Assembly (NCBI GenBank): GCA_007988745.1 | Contig: BJUT01000030.1 | Location: 1 to 50,647 of the forward strand | DNA: 50,647 nt | Source: Pseudoalteromonas atlantica | Lineage (GTDB): Bacteria; Pseudomonadota; Gammaproteobacteria; Enterobacterales; Alteromonadaceae | Reading direction: 5' to 3' | Shown: positions 49,559 to 50,647 of the stretch, piece by piece | Numbering within the stretch: the stretch's first letter is position 1 | Layout: each line of letters opens with the position of its first letter | Made by a program: the position numbers and the translations under genes | Notes under the pieces: generated by a model | Databases searched by the model: none | What the model was told of the DNA's origin: nothing | The model's input: the letters and a program-made list of their open reading frames with translations, nothing else

Positions 49559-50416
49559 TTATGCTAATTGCTGAGTAGGCGATGCGCATAACTGCTTATT
49601 TTGTAAATCGTGAATAATATCAAGCTCTTTTGTAAGTGTATTTATACTTGGAATATTAAAATCACGCTCCAATAAGGTAGGAAACACCCCATGCGCTTGG
49701 TACGCTTTATCAAGCAAATCCCATACGGGGTCAATAACCTCAGCGCCGTGGGTATCAACAATTAAATCATCGGCTTCATTGTAGTGCCCAGCTACATGTC
49801 CATATGCAATGCGTTTTGAAGGTAGCCCTAATAAAAACGCTTCGGCGTTGTAGCCATGATTAATTGAATTAACATAAATATTATTTACATCAAGCAGTAG
49901 CTTACAATCGGCTTGCTCTAAAATCGTGTTTGTAAATTCAAGCTCAGATAACTGCTGGCCAGGCGCCGCATAATAGGAGACATTTTCGATGGCTATTTGG
50001 CGATCTAAAATATCTTGCACTTGTTTGATGCGAGGTACAACGTGTGCAATGGCATCTTCAGTAAAAGGGATTGGCATTAAATCGTACATATGCCCTTTTC
50101 CAGAGCAGTAACTTAGGTGCTCACTGAATAGTTTAATGTTGTGCTGATCAAAAAACGTTTTTAGCGATTTAACAAATTCAATATCAAGAGGTTCAGGCGA
50201 GCCGATAGAAAGCGATAAACCATGGCAAACAAAATTATTGGCGTCAGTTAAGGTTTTAAATTGTTTTTTAAAGCGCCCTCCCAGCTTAAGCCAGTTTTCA
50301 GGCGCTACTTCCATAAAATCAATTTGCTTTGGTGTATGCGCTAGTAGTTCATCAAGCATCTCTCGACGAAGACCTAAGCCCACCATCCCAAATGCTGAGT
50401 TTTGTGTTGCTCTCAT
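49559..50416 (-). CDS. hvfB: HvfB-type MNIO enzyme (DUF692)
   Basis: The 285-residue TIM-barrel-like protein belongs to DUF692, the multinuclear non-heme iron-dependent oxidative enzymes (MNIO). Related enzymes oxidise cysteines of precursor peptides into metal-binding heterocycles or thioamides. Conserved metal-ligand segments are visible: DFMEVAPENWL, NFVCHGLSLSIG, LFSEHLSYC, AIENVSYY, LLLDVNNIYVNS and AYGHVAGHY. ATG 50416 has AGGAG 6 nt upstream; ATG 50419 is only 3 nt from it. The terminator at 50434 lies just upstream, after the precursor gene. Confidence 0.9.
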   Translation of the reverse strand: MRATQNSAFGMVGLGLRREMLDELLAHTPKQIDFMEVAPENWLKLGGRFKKQFKTLTDANNFVCHGLSLSIGSPEPLDIEFVKSLKTFFDQHNIKLFSEHLSYCSGKGHMYDLMPIPFTEDAIAHVVPRIKQVQDILDRQIAIENVSYYAAPGQQLSELEFTNTILEQADCKLLLDVNNIYVNSINHGYNAEAFLLGLPSKRIAYGHVAGHYNEADDLIVDTHGAEVIDPVWDLLDKAYQAHGVFPTLLERDFNIPSINTLTKELDIIHDLQNKQLCASPTQQLA

Positions 50417-50433
50417 CATTATCTCCTAAAACA

Positions 50434-50455
50434 AAAAGGGCCTTTTGGCCCTTTT
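50434..50455 (-). terminator. Intra-operon terminator between hvfA-like precursor and hvfB
   Basis: On the minus strand a 9-bp stem AAAGGGCC/GGCCCTTT-type hairpin (4-nt loop) is followed by TTTTTGTTTT, which runs into the AGGAG of hvfB. Partial read-through would give more precursor than enzyme. Confidence 0.8.
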
Positions 50456-50499
50456 AGCATAACGTATATCTGAGTAAATCAGGTACTTAAATCAGCCTG

Positions 50500-50647
50500 T
50501 TATTGGCCGCCACATTTGCCTTCGCCGCATTTACCTTCTTTTTTACCTTTTGCGTCGCCACCACATTTACCTTCGCCGCACTTACCTTCTTTTTTGCCTT
50601 TTGCGTCGCCACCACATTTACCTTCGCCACATTTACCTTCTTTTTTG
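50500..50647 (-). CDS. hvfA: HvfA/bufferin-like cysteine-repeat precursor (5' end outside window)
   Basis: Only the C-terminal 48 residues are visible. They consist of 17-residue repeats EGKCGEGKCGGDAKGKK, ending EGKCGEGKCGGQ and a stop. Six EGKCG motifs can be counted. In Haemophilus, the HvfA precursor carries EGKCG motifs whose cysteines are converted by HvfB with HvfC into copper-binding groups. The signal peptide and N-terminus expected for this family are beyond the edge. Gene order (precursor, MNIO, DUF2063) supports the call. Confidence 0.85.
   Translation of the reverse strand, partial: KKEGKCGEGKCGGDAKGKKEGKCGEGKCGGDAKGKKEGKCGEGKCGGQ
50506..50646 (-). repeat. 51-bp tandem coding repeats in hvfA-like gene
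   Basis: The register repeats every 51 bp (17 codons) at 50506, 50557 and 50608, with nearly identical DNA differing only at a few third positions, continuing to the window edge. The near-identity suggests recent expansion or homogenisation. Confidence 0.9.

Noticed and set aside
50506..50646. Regular 51-bp repeats as a CRISPR array
   Set aside because: Repeats are contiguous without variable spacers and encode an open EGKCG reading frame.

Overview
The window looks like chromosome from a marine gammaproteobacterium of the order Alteromonadales, most likely Pseudoalteromonas. The evidence is protein resemblance, AT-rich composition, and gene orders shared with other gammaproteobacteria: apt-dnaX-ybaB-recR-...-htpG-adk, grpE | nadK-recN, carA-carB-greA and gltB-gltD. 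No rRNA, tRNA, CRISPR array, transposase or prophage gene was seen, so this is mostly core genome with a few accessory insertions.

Layout. 1-5 kb: a secreted cupin plus a yellow/royal-jelly-type beta-propeller, ribB under an FMN riboswitch, and an S66 (MccF-like) peptidase. 5-10.6 kb: carA-carB-greA (pyrimidine/arginine precursor synthesis and a transcript cleavage factor) and dapB. 10.9-16.6 kb: an NhaC-family antiporter, a Tsx-type outer membrane channel, an exported alpha/beta hydrolase, a lipoprotein M48 peptidase and a Bcr/CflA-type MFS exporter. 16.6-22.2 kb: grpE with an HrcA-like repressor upstream, divergent from nadK, an unknown membrane-anchored protein, recN behind an SOS box, and a small membrane protein. 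22.2-29.3 kb: a diguanylate cyclase and glutamate synthase gltBD. 29.3-31.4 kb: a long intergenic region, then divergent grxD and sodB. 31.5-36.3 kb: the prkA-yeaH-spoVR module. 36.4-40 kb: a REC-CheC regulator with a PAS-GGDEF cyclase, an exported thiol peroxidase and adk. 40-48.4 kb: htpG, an LplT-Aas-like fusion, recR, ybaB, dnaX and apt. 48.6 kb to the end: an hvf/bufferin-type RiPP cassette whose cysteine-repeat precursor runs off the right edge.

Three regulatory themes can be read directly. Matching sigma-32 promoters (CTTGAA, 13-14 nt, CCCC-rich -10) precede grpE, the hrcA-like gene and htpG. Several genes carry RNA-level control: the FMN riboswitch of ribB, a putative terminator-attenuator just before carA (which starts with TTG behind a strong Shine-Dalgarno), an in-frame A AAA AAG slippery site with an immediate -1 stop in dnaX, and a terminator between the hvfA precursor and the hvfB enzyme. 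Palindromes suggest further operators: a LexA box at recN, an IscR-like site between grxD and sodB, and a LiuR-like site upstream of gltB. A short inverted-repeat element family occurs at least three times, once in the ribB leader between riboswitch and start codon.

The hvf-like cassette is the strongest candidate for unusual biology: a MNIO-family enzyme, its DUF2063 partner and a precursor with at least six EGKCG motifs in 51-bp repeats.
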